From the NCBI RefSeq assembly GCF_030142155.1, contig NZ_CP126247.1:3534001-3598000 (forward strand): 64,000 nucleotides of DNA, written 5' to 3'. Source of the stretch: Arthrobacter sp. zg-Y820 (lineage in GTDB: Bacteria; Actinomycetota; Actinomycetes; Actinomycetales; Micrococcaceae). The notes under the pieces are model-generated. The model saw only the letters and a program-made list of their open reading frames with translations, was not told the origin of the DNA and made no database searches. The translations under genes were made by a program, and so were the position numbers. Shown in pieces: positions 17,067 through 24,992 of the stretch (position 1 is the stretch's first letter; every line of letters starts with the position of its first letter).

Positions 17067-17921
17067 TCAGCTTCCTCGGTAGGTGGAGTAGGCGAAAGGG
17101 CTCAGCAGCAGCGGTACATGGTAGTGCTGGGCCGGGTCGGTCAGGCTGAAAACAAGGGAAACGCTGGGGAAAAAGGTGTTCGTTCCCGCGGCGGCAAAGT
17201 AGTCGCCGGTGGCAAAGTCGATGCGGTAGGTTCCCGGTTCGAGCGCCTCGGGGCCGAGGCTGCCGATCCTGCCGTCCCCGTCAGTGGTTCCCGCTCCGAT
17301 CCGGTTCCAGCCGCCGTCTCCGTGGGACCAGAGGGAGGCCGCGACGCCGGCGGCGGGCTTGCCGGTTCCGGTGTCCAGGACGTGGGTGGTGATGCGGCTG
17401 CGGGTCATGGAGCTCAGCAATCCTTCGAGTCGGAGGATGGCGATGTCGCGCAGCTGGGCGGCGATGACGGGGATTTCTTCGGCTGAAGTGTTCCCGAGCC
17501 GCTCCTGGAGGGAAGCCAGAATCTCCTCGGCGGTCCGGCCGGCGGCGCGGATGAGGAAGATCCGCCCGAATTTCTCTTCATAGGCGCGGTTGCCGGCCAG
17601 CAGCCGGTCCTGGGCGCCGTCGAGGCCCGGGACCGACGCCTGCTCGCCGCGGGAGAACCCGGCCTCGGCACCGTTGCCGGCCGGGCGCTCGCCAATCCGC
17701 GGATGATGCGCCAGCGCGGCGTCAATTTCGGCTTCGGTCCAGTCGGGGGCAGCGAGCTCGGCGAAACTCAGCAGCTCCCCGGGGGTGGCGAAGGGCCGGG
17801 CCGCTGCGATTTCGCTGCTCCAGCGGGGAATGTCCACGCAGGGGCGCAGCATGGCTTCCGCGTCCGCAGCCGGCGCCGCGTTGAACGCTGTGAGGAAGTC
17901 TTCGGAGGAATCTGCTGCCAT
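17067..17921 (-). CDS. OHCU decarboxylase / 5-hydroxyisourate hydrolase fusion
   Basis: A 284-residue bifunctional protein that completes urate to (S)-allantoin. Residues 1 to about 168 are OHCU decarboxylase, with the HPRIGE motif at 73-78 (catalytic His73). Residues about 172 to 284 are transthyretin-like HIU hydrolase, with ITTHVLD at 177-183 and the diagnostic C-terminus YRGS. The order is opposite to the reaction order. It is the first gene of the operon and starts at the ATG at 17921 with a weak ribosome site. A 600-bp regulatory gap separates it from the divergent xdhC. Confidence 0.95.
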   Translation of the reverse strand: MAADSSEDFLTAFNAAPAADAEAMLRPCVDIPRWSSEIAAARPFATPGELLSFAELAAPDWTEAEIDAALAHHPRIGERPAGNGAEAGFSRGEQASVPGLDGAQDRLLAGNRAYEEKFGRIFLIRAAGRTAEEILASLQERLGNTSAEEIPVIAAQLRDIAILRLEGLLSSMTRSRITTHVLDTGTGKPAAGVAASLWSHGDGGWNRIGAGTTDGDGRIGSLGPEALEPGTYRIDFATGDYFAAAGTNTFFPSVSLVFSLTDPAQHYHVPLLLSPFAYSTYRGS

Positions 17922-18533
17922 GGGTGTCAGCTTTCAGGTAGGCATTCCGCCGCTGCCGGCGCTGAACACCCTTGACCATCGGACTCGCCGACTTGATTCG
18001 ATGTTTTCCGGCAACGCAATTGTTATTTCGGCCAGTTTGGGGGCCAGAACTGCACCTGTCAAGGAACCGGCAGTGGTGCCGGAACAAAACGTCACGCTGT
18101 TTCCTGCGCGTTAAATTCCCGCTGCCCGTGGGTTAATTGGCGGCGGAAAAGTCCCACACCGCTGCCCCGGTCGAGCCGCCCGCACTGCCACCGCCCGTCC
18201 AATGGCCGCCCGCTGGCCGGTGCGGCGGGCAAAGCGATCCCGGCGGCAGGGGATCCCGCGCGGCGGATCAGCGTGGTACGCTTCCGTGAAATTACCGGAG
18301 CCATTACGGCACTCGAGGATATTTTTGGTCGAATGCGAAATAGCATTCTTACCGATCGAGGCGGCAATTCGCAGCCGTAAACTCCATCGCCGTCTTTTAT
18401 TGTTCTTGCCATTGTTGGAACTGTTTTCGCGGAGTCAAGGCCCCTGCCGTGCGGTGGGGGAAACTTCCCGCTTGGTTGCAGGGTTGACCGGCGGCGGTTG
18501 CCGTCGGCCGGTGTTGCTGGAGGGTTGGCCGCA
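17922..18533. other. Divergent intergenic region, urate operon / xdhC
   Basis: About 610 bp without a convincing gene. It contains a stretch clearly richer in A+T than the flanks (about 18290-18440), as expected for divergent promoters, and the inverted repeat GAATGC-N6-GCATTC. Short open frames are present but have no family character or ribosome sites. A purine-responsive regulator could act here; none is encoded nearby. Confidence 0.6.
18331..18348. promoter_or_regulatory. Inverted repeat GAATGC-N6-GCATTC, candidate operator
   Basis: Perfect six-base arms at 18331-18336 and 18343-18348 lie in the A+T-rich part of the intergenic region between the urate operon and xdhC. Its position suggests a regulator site for purine catabolism. 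The protein is not identified. Confidence 0.45.
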
Positions 18534-19685
18534 GTGTTGGACATGTTGGATGCACTGGCCTCGGCCGTGAGGGGCGGCGAGCCCTGCGCCGCCGCCACCG
18601 TGGTCCGCGCGTCGGGGTCCGTTCCCCGCCCCGTGGGCACCTCAATGCTGATCACCCGGTCGGGAAAAATCACCGGGTCCCTGTCGGGCGGCTGCGTGGA
18701 AGCCGCCGTCGCCGCCGCGGCCGAGGAGTCGCTCGCCGACGGCCGGGCGCGGCTGGAGACCTTCGGCTACGACGCCGCCGACGCCTTTGCCGTGGGCCTG
18801 AGCTGCGGCGGCACCCTGGAGGTCCTGATTCAGCCGTTTCCGCCCGGCCGGCTGCCGGCCGTTCCCGCCGCCGGCACCCCCTGCGCACTGATCACCCGGG
18901 TTGATGCCTCAGCTGCTGCGGTGCCGTTGCTGGTGCCCGACCCGGCCGCCGCGGCAGCCAATCCGGCGGAGCTCCTGTCCCGGCACGGCGTGGAGCTGCG
19001 GTCCCTGCTCGGCGTGGATCCGCGGCTGGCGGCCGCCCGCCTCGCCCCGCTGCTCGCCGCCGGCCGCACCGGGCTGGTGGAACTGGGCGGCACTGAGTGC
19101 GGCGGCGGTCCGGTGGTCCTGTTCCTGGAATCCCGGCTCGCCCCGCCGCGCCTCGTGCTGATCGGCGCCAACGACTTCTCCGCCGCGCTGGCCCGGCAGG
19201 GCCGGCTGCTGGGCTACCACGTCACAGTCTGTGACGCCCGGCCGGCTTTCACCACCGCTGAGCGGTTTCCGGCGGCCCACCTCGTGCGCGTGCAGTGGCC
19301 GGACCGGTATCTGCAGGAGCAGGCGGAAGCCGGAGAGCTGGACGCCCGGTCGGTGATCTGCGTGCTCTCCCATGACGCCAAGTTCGATGTGCCGGTGCTG
19401 GTCACGGCCCTGCAGCTGAACGTGGCCTATGTGGGGGCCATGGGGTCGCGCCGCAGCCACGAGGCGCGGATGGCCGCCCTGCGCGCAGCCGGACTCACCG
19501 GCGGGCAGCTGCAGCGGCTGCACTCCCCCATCGGTTTGGACCTTGGCGCCGCCAGCCCGGAAGAAACGGCCCTCTCAGTGTTTGCCGAAGTGGTGGCAGG
19601 CCGGTCCGGAGCGGCCGCCAGCGGGCTGCCGCTCCGGGAATGTTTCGGCCCCATCCATCCGTTCAACCGACAACACGTCAGCTAG
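18534..19685 (+). CDS. xdhC: XdhC-family maturation factor
   Basis: A 383-residue XdhC/CoxI protein, which inserts sulfurated molybdenum cofactor into xanthine dehydrogenase. The N-terminal part has the family segments ATVVRASGSVPRPVGTSM and SLSGGCVE, and SCGGTLEVL. The C-terminal Rossmann-like part has GANDFSAALARQG, SHDAKFDVPVL and YVGAMGSRRSHEAR. The start chosen is GTG 18534, nine bases after GGAGGG; TTG 18498 and ATG 18543 are in frame. It is followed by the FAD and FeS/Mo subunits in one operon, which fits its role. Confidence 0.92.
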   Translation: MLDMLDALASAVRGGEPCAAATVVRASGSVPRPVGTSMLITRSGKITGSLSGGCVEAAVAAAAEESLADGRARLETFGYDAADAFAVGLSCGGTLEVLIQPFPPGRLPAVPAAGTPCALITRVDASAAAVPLLVPDPAAAAANPAELLSRHGVELRSLLGVDPRLAAARLAPLLAAGRTGLVELGGTECGGGPVVLFLESRLAPPRLVLIGANDFSAALARQGRLLGYHVTVCDARPAFTTAERFPAAHLVRVQWPDRYLQEQAEAGELDARSVICVLSHDAKFDVPVLVTALQLNVAYVGAMGSRRSHEARMAALRAAGLTGGQLQRLHSPIGLDLGAASPEETALSVFAEVVAGRSGAAASGLPLRECFGPIHPFNRQHVS

Positions 19686-19694
19686 GGGAAACGC

Positions 19695-20558
19695 ATGGAT
19701 TTGCCCACCGTCTCGGAACTGGTCAACACCGCTGACCCGCGGTCCTGGCGTCCCGGGGACGCCTGGCTCGCCGGCGGCACCGTGCTGTTTTCCTACGGCA
19801 GCGACACGCTGGAACGCCTGCTGGACATCACCACGGCCGGGTGGGAACCGCTGACCGCGTCCGACGCCGGTCTCGAGATTGCGGCCACCTGCACCATCGC
19901 CGACCTGTATGCCTTTCCCGCGGCCGCTCCCCGGACCATGCGTGCGCTGTGGACCGCCCTGGACCTGGTGCGTCCCTGCTGCGACTCGTTTGTGGCGTCC
20001 TTCAAGATCTGGAACGTGTCCACGGTGGGCGGCAACGTCTGCGCCGGGCTGCCCGCCGGACCCATGACCTCCCTCACCGCGGCGTTGGACGGCGTCGCCC
20101 TCCTGTACGCCGCTGACGGCACGACCCGCCGGCTGCCGGTGGCCGAGCTGGTGACCGGGGACGGCCGGACCGGCCTGGCGTCCGGGGAGCTGCTGCGCAG
20201 CATTACCGTCCCGGCCGCGGCGCTTCGTTCCCGCACCGCGTTCCGGCGCCTGTCCCTGACCAACCTGGGCCGCTCCGCGGTGCTGCTGATCGGCCGCTTG
20301 GGGGAAGACGGCGGTTTTGTGCTGACCGTGACCGCCTCCACCAAGCACCCGGTCCAGTTGCGCTTCCCCTCCCCGCCCTCCGCGGCTCAGCTGCGCACGG
20401 CACTCGGGGCGGCAGTGGCGCCGGAGCTCTGGCACGACGACGTCCACGGGCTGCCCGAATGGCGGCGCTCCATGACCGAACGGCTCGCGGAGGAAATCCG
20501 GGCCGAACTCGCGGCTCCGCCGGCCCCCGGTTCCCGCCCGAAGGATGGTTCCCAATGA
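19695..20558 (+). CDS. Xanthine dehydrogenase FAD subunit
   Basis: A 287-residue FAD-binding subunit of a molybdenum hydroxylase (PCMH-type domain plus CO-dehydrogenase flavoprotein C-terminal domain). Visible FAD-contact motifs are AGGTVLFSYG and VSTVGGNVCAGLPAGP. It carries electrons from the iron-sulfur clusters to NAD+ or another acceptor. The ATG at 19695 follows GGGGAAACGC, nine bases after xdhC. Its stop overlaps the start of the FeS/Mo gene (ATGA), so the subunits are translationally coupled. Confidence 0.92.
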   Translation: MDLPTVSELVNTADPRSWRPGDAWLAGGTVLFSYGSDTLERLLDITTAGWEPLTASDAGLEIAATCTIADLYAFPAAAPRTMRALWTALDLVRPCCDSFVASFKIWNVSTVGGNVCAGLPAGPMTSLTAALDGVALLYAADGTTRRLPVAELVTGDGRTGLASGELLRSITVPAAALRSRTAFRRLSLTNLGRSAVLLIGRLGEDGGFVLTVTASTKHPVQLRFPSPPSAAQLRTALGAAVAPELWHDDVHGLPEWRRSMTERLAEEIRAELAAPPAPGSRPKDGSQ

Positions 20559-23368
20559 CTTATCGGATCAACAACACCAAGGTCGACGCTGCCCCCTTCC
20601 CCGGCCAGTGCCTGCGCACCTTCCTGCGGGAGCAGGGTTATCTCGGCGTGAAGAAGGGCTGCGACGCCGGCGACTGCGGCGCCTGCACCGTGCATGTGGA
20701 CGGCAAGCCTGTGCACAGCTGCCTCTATCCCGCTGTCCGCGCCGAAGAGCGGGAGATCACCACCATCGAGGGCCTGGCCGGCGAGGACGCACTGCACCCG
20801 ATGCAGCAGCAGTTTCTGGATGCGCAGGGATTCCAATGCGGCTTCTGCACCGCCGGAATGATCATGACCGCCGCGACCTTCGACGAAGAACAGAAGCAGG
20901 ACCTTCCGCGGAACCTGAAGGGCAATCTGTGCCGCTGCACGGGCTACCGGGCCATCGAGGACGCGGTGTGCGGGGTACGGCACGCGGCCGTTCACGGGTC
21001 GGGGACCGGGAATGCCAGCGACGAGCGCACCGGGAGCGCCGCCGCGGAATACGCCGGCGACATCGGCACCGGGCACGCCGGGCACACCGGCAGCATTGGC
21101 AGCAACGTCCCTGCCCCGGCCGGCCCGGCCATCGTCACCGGGAGCGCCCGCTATACCCTGGATCTTCCGCGCGCCGTCCTGCCTGAGGGGCTGCTGCACC
21201 TGAAAATCCTCCGCTCTCCGTATCCGCATGCCAGGATCACCTCGATCGATGTTTCCGAGGCACTGGCGGTCCCGGGCGTCGAAGCAGTCTTCACCCACCA
21301 CGATGCTCCGCTGCAGCGTTTTTCCAGCGCCCAGCACGAACTGCACACCGATGACCCTGACGACACCCGGATCCTGGACGACGTCGTGCGCTTCAAGGGC
21401 CAGCGCGTGGCGGCCGTCGCGGCGTCGTCGGTGGCTGCCGCTGCGGAAGGAACCCGGCGCATCAGGGTCGAGTACGAGCTGCTGCCGGCAGTTTTCAACC
21501 CGGCCGCAGCCATGGCGCCCGGCGCTCCGCTGCTGCACCCCGGCCCGGACGGCGGAAGCAACATCGTGGCCGAACTGCATTCCGAAATCGGAGACCTCGA
21601 CGCCGGGTTCGCCGCCGCCGACGTCGTGCATGAAAACACCTACGAGAGCCAGCGGCTGCAGCACGTCGCCCTGGAAACTCACGCCGCCGTCGCCTGGTTC
21701 GACGAGGCCGGCCGGCTCACCGTCCGCACCTCCAGCCAGGTGCCGTTCCTGGTCCGGCGCACCCTGTGCCGGATCTTCGAGCTGCAGCCCGGGTCCGTGC
21801 GGGTGGTCTCCGGGCGGGTGGGCGGCGGCTTCGGCGGCAAGCAGGAAGTGCTCACCGAGGATCTGGTTGCCCTGGCCGCGCTGCGCCTGAACCGGCCCGT
21901 CCAGCTGGAACTGACCCGGGAGGAGCAGTTCACGGCCAGCACCGTGCGGCATCCGTTCGCCGTCCGTGTCCGGGCCGGAGCCGCCCGCGACGGCACGCTG
22001 ACCGCGCTGGAGCTGGACGTCACCACCAACACCGGAGCCTACGGAAACCATGCCCCGGGCGTGATGTTCCACGGCTGCGGCGAGTCGGTTGCGGTGTACC
22101 GGTGCCGCAACAAGAAGGTGGACGCCCGGGCCGTCTACACCAACACCATCCCCTCCGGGGCGTTCCGCGGTTACGGCCTGAGCCAGATGATTTTCGCCGT
22201 CGAATCAGCGATGGACGAACTGGCCCGCGGCATCGGCATGGATCCGCTGGAGTTCCGCCGCCGCAACCTCATCGCTCCGGGTGATGCCATGCTCTCCACT
22301 GCCGCCGAACCGGCGGAGGATGTGCACTACGGCAGCTACGGCCTGGACCAGTGCGTGGACCTCGTCCGTGCTGCGCTGGACCGCGGGCTGCAGTCCGACG
22401 ACACGTCGGGAGCGGACCTGGCTGCGGAATGGCTGCTCGGCACCGGCACCGCCGTCGCCATGATCGATACGGTGCCGCCGCGCGGACACATCTCCCACGC
22501 GAAGATATCCCTGCTGGCCGACGGGCGCTACGGGCTCGACGTCGGCACTGCCGAGTTCGGCAACGGCACCACCACCGTCCACACCCAGCTGGCCTCCACT
22601 GCCCTGCACACCAACCCGGGACAGGTGGTGATCCGCCAGTCCGATACTGACCTGGTGGACCATGACACCGGCGCCTACGGTTCCACCGGCACGGTGGTGG
22701 CCGGCAAGGCCACGCTGGCCGCCGCAGCGGAACTGGCAGTGCTGCTGAAGGGATTCGCTGCGTCGCTCTTCGCCAACACCTCCGCCCAGGTGCAACTGGA
22801 GGCCGCGGCGGTGGAGTGCGACGGCGAGCGCCTGTCCCTGGCCGAGGTCGCGGCCCGGGCGCAGGAAGCCGGCATAGAACTGTCGGCGGAGGGACGCTGG
22901 GGCGGCACCCCACGGTCGGTGGCGTTCAACGTCCAGGGCTTCCGCGTGGGGGTGCACGGCGGCACGGGTGAAATCCGGATCCTGCAGAGCGTGCACGCCG
23001 CGGACGCCGGCGTGGTTGTGAACCCCGCGCAGTGCCGCGGCCAGGTTGAGGGCGGAATCGCGCAGGCCCTGGGCGCTGCACTGTTCGAGAAGGTGCGCGT
23101 CAGCGACACCGGCGAGGTGCAGACTCGAATCCTGCGCGAGTACCACGTGCCCACCTTCGCCGACGTGCCGCGCACCGAGATCCTCTTCGCCGACACCGAC
23201 GACGCCCTCGGGCCGATGGGCGCCAAATCCATGAGCGAGAGTCCGTTCAATCCGGTGGCCCCGGCGCTGGCCAACGCCGTCCGGGATGCCACGGGCCTGC
23301 GGTTCAGCGAGTTGCCGCTGGCGCGGGACTCCGTCTTCCTGGCCCTGCAGGCAGCGCGGACCGCCTAG
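20555..23368 (+). CDS. Xanthine dehydrogenase, fused FeS and molybdopterin subunits
   Basis: A 937-residue fusion. Residues 1-140 carry two [2Fe-2S] clusters: plant-type Cys36, Cys41, Cys44, Cys56 and helical Cys95, Cys98, Cys126, Cys128. A Gly/Ala/Thr-rich linker follows (about 141-185). The rest is the molybdopterin domain with [12 protein letters not shown] and, near the end, [12 protein letters not shown], whose Glu occupies the catalytic base position of the usual GVGEPP. The Mo domain is not split, and the FAD domain is on a separate gene. Context with uricase and XdhC points to xanthine/hypoxanthine as substrate. Start ATG 20555; a longer frame upstream overlaps the FAD gene and is not used. 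Confidence 0.92.
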   Translation: MTYRINNTKVDAAPFPGQCLRTFLREQGYLGVKKGCDAGDCGACTVHVDGKPVHSCLYPAVRAEEREITTIEGLAGEDALHPMQQQFLDAQGFQCGFCTAGMIMTAATFDEEQKQDLPRNLKGNLCRCTGYRAIEDAVCGVRHAAVHGSGTGNASDERTGSAAAEYAGDIGTGHAGHTGSIGSNVPAPAGPAIVTGSARYTLDLPRAVLPEGLLHLKILRSPYPHARITSIDVSEALAVPGVEAVFTHHDAPLQRFSSAQHELHTDDPDDTRILDDVVRFKGQRVAAVAASSVAAAAEGTRRIRVEYELLPAVFNPAAAMAPGAPLLHPGPDGGSNIVAELHSEIGDLDAGFAAADVVHENTYESQRLQHVALETHAAVAWFDEAGRLTVRTSSQVPFLVRRTLCRIFELQPGSVRVVSGRVGGGFGGKQEVLTEDLVALAALRLNRPVQLELTREEQFTASTVRHPFAVRVRAGAARDGTLTALELDVTTNTGAYGNHAPGVMFHGCGESVAVYRCRNKKVDARAVYTNTIPSGAFRGYGLSQMIFAVESAMDELARGIGMDPLEFRRRNLIAPGDAMLSTAAEPAEDVHYGSYGLDQCVDLVRAALDRGLQSDDTSGADLAAEWLLGTGTAVAMIDTVPPRGHISHAKISLLADGRYGLDVGTAEFGNGTTTVHTQLASTALHTNPGQVVIRQSDTDLVDHDTGAYGSTGTVVAGKATLAAAAELAVLLKGFAASLFANTSAQVQLEAAAVECDGERLSLAEVAARAQEAGIELSAEGRWGGTPRSVAFNVQGFRVGVHGGTGEIRILQSVHAADAGVVVNPAQCRGQVEGGIAQALGAALFEKVRVSDTGEVQTRILREYHVPTFADVPRTEILFADTDDALGPMGAKSMSESPFNPVAPALANAVRDATGLRFSELPLARDSVFLALQAARTA

Positions 23369-23378
23369 AGCGGGCCGC

Positions 23379-23546
23379 TCAGCGCGGACCGCTTATGCCT
23401 GTTCCGCTCGAACCGGCGCGCATTTCCGCGATCCGCAGCCGCAGCCGCAGGAAAATGATCAGCAGCACCAGTGCCCACACCGCCAGCACGGCTAGCGCGG
23501 CGACAAACAGCAGATACACCATTCCAAAACCCTGCATAGCCATCAT
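23379..23546 (-). CDS. Small single-helix membrane protein
   Basis: A 55-residue protein: a start MMAMQGFG, one hydrophobic helix of about 24 residues (YLLFVAALAVLAVWALVLL and onward), then a basic stretch and a Gly/Ser tail. GGGGGAAATC precedes the ATG at 23546, a good ribosome site, which argues for a real gene. It converges with the xanthine dehydrogenase gene and has no recognised family. It would sit in the membrane with the basic tail inside. Confidence 0.65.
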   Translation of the reverse strand: MMAMQGFGMVYLLFVAALAVLAVWALVLLIIFLRLRLRIAEMRAGSSGTGISGPR

Positions 23547-23592
23547 GATTTCCCCCATCGGTGAGCGGCAGTTTCCGCGAGCCTACTCCGGG

Positions 23593-24990
23593 TCACAGGG
23601 CCTTTCCGGGATTCAGGATGCCCAGCGGGTCCAGGGCGCGGCGGATGGAGTGCTGAACACCCAGGGAGACATCCCCGAGTTCGGCACCCACCCAGTCCCG
23701 CTTGAGCAGGCCCACCCCGTGCTCTCCGGTCAGGGTTCCGCCGAGCCGGTTGGCAAGGAAAAACATCTGCCCGAGCGCTTCCTTGGCCGGCCCTTCGGTG
23801 ACCGAGTCCTGCGGGTCCATCACAATCATGGGATGCAGGTTTCCGTCCGATGCATGGGCGATCGTAAAGATGCGCGCACCCGTGGCGGCGGAGATCTCCT
23901 CCAGCCCGGTGACTGCTTCCGCCAGCCGGCCCCGCGGCACGCCGATGTCACCGATCGACACGCGGCCGATCTTCTCCAGGGACGGAATGGCCTCGCGCCG
24001 TGCAAGCACCAGGGCGGCGGCCTCCTCGTCGTCGGCGGCTTTGCTGCAGGACCCGGCGTGCGGACTGACGGCGTCGAGCACCACATCCTGTTCCAGGAAG
24101 GCGCCGTAGCCGTCAGTCTGAACCAGCAGGAAGGAAGCGCCGCGGGACCGGTAGTTCGTGCCCAGCGCAGCATCGACGGCCTCGAGGGTGGGCCCGTCCA
24201 TGAGCTCCATCATCGACGGTTGGATGCGGGCGGCCACCACCGCCGACGCAGCCCGGGCGGCGCTTTCGACGTCGGGGAAGAACGCCGCCACGGTGGCGGT
24301 GGCCACCGGCAGCGGACGCAGCCGTAGGGTGGCCTCGACGACGACGCCGAGCGTTCCTTCGGAGCCGATGATCAGCGCGTTCAGGTCATACCCGGTGACG
24401 CCCTTGATGGTCTCCCGCCCGGTGCGCAGCTCCCGCCCGTCCGCCAGGATGACCCGCAGCGCCAGCACCGATTCACGGGTCACGCCATATTTGGCGCACC
24501 GCATTCCTCCGGCGTTGGTGGCGATGTTCCCGCCAATGGAACAGATGGCGGTGCTCGCGGGATCCGGTGCGTAGAACAGCCCGTACTCGGCAGCCGCCGC
24601 ATTTATTTCCGCGTTCAGCACTCCGGGCTGGACCACGGCCAGCTGTTCCACCGGGTCGATGCGCAGGATCCGATTCATTCCGGAGACATCCAGCACCACT
24701 TCACCGGAGCGGGCTGAGGATCCGCCGGCCAGCCCGGTGCCGGCCCCGCGGGGCACCACCGGAACGCGGTGCGCGGTCGCCAGCTTCAGGGTGGCCGCCA
24801 CGTCCTCGGCGGAGGCGGCAAACACGACGCCGTCCGGATGCGTGTCGGCGACGAAGCCGGAGCGGTCGGTGCTGGCGTGTTCGCGGTGGACGGCGTCGCG
24901 CGAGGCATGCGGGGCCGCCCCAAGCAGGGCGTCGCTGGCCCCCGGCCCGGACACATCCAGGGTGGACTCGGAATCGGAGAAAAGACTCAT
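23593..24990 (-). CDS. FAD-linked glycolate/D-lactate dehydrogenase (GlcD-like)
   Basis: A 465-residue FAD oxidoreductase of the GlcD/D-lactate dehydrogenase type. The FAD-binding domain has VVPRGAGTGLAGGSSA, SIGGNIATNAGGMRCAKYG and GYDLNALIIGSEGTLG. The C-terminal half has TIAHASDGNLHP and TGEHGVGLLKRDW, the catalytic His segment. It oxidises glycolate or D-lactate to glyoxylate or pyruvate. It directly follows the lactate permease gene (TAG at 24993, ATG at 24990), so uptake and oxidation of 2-hydroxyacids are coupled. A start six codons further up (25008) overlaps the permease and is also possible. Confidence 0.9.
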   Translation of the reverse strand: MSLFSDSESTLDVSGPGASDALLGAAPHASRDAVHREHASTDRSGFVADTHPDGVVFAASAEDVAATLKLATAHRVPVVPRGAGTGLAGGSSARSGEVVLDVSGMNRILRIDPVEQLAVVQPGVLNAEINAAAAEYGLFYAPDPASTAICSIGGNIATNAGGMRCAKYGVTRESVLALRVILADGRELRTGRETIKGVTGYDLNALIIGSEGTLGVVVEATLRLRPLPVATATVAAFFPDVESAARAASAVVAARIQPSMMELMDGPTLEAVDAALGTNYRSRGASFLLVQTDGYGAFLEQDVVLDAVSPHAGSCSKAADDEEAAALVLARREAIPSLEKIGRVSIGDIGVPRGRLAEAVTGLEEISAATGARIFTIAHASDGNLHPMIVMDPQDSVTEGPAKEALGQMFFLANRLGGTLTGEHGVGLLKRDWVGAELGDVSLGVQHSIRRALDPLGILNPGKAL

Positions 24991-24992
24991 GG

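Noticed and set aside
17922-18533. Short frames in the urate/xdh divergent region
   Set aside because: No ribosome sites or family resemblance, and A+T-rich composition typical of promoters.
20459-20554. Upstream extension of the FeS/Mo subunit
   Set aside because: The added residues are a shadow of the FAD subunit; ATG 20555 has a ribosome site and the family start.
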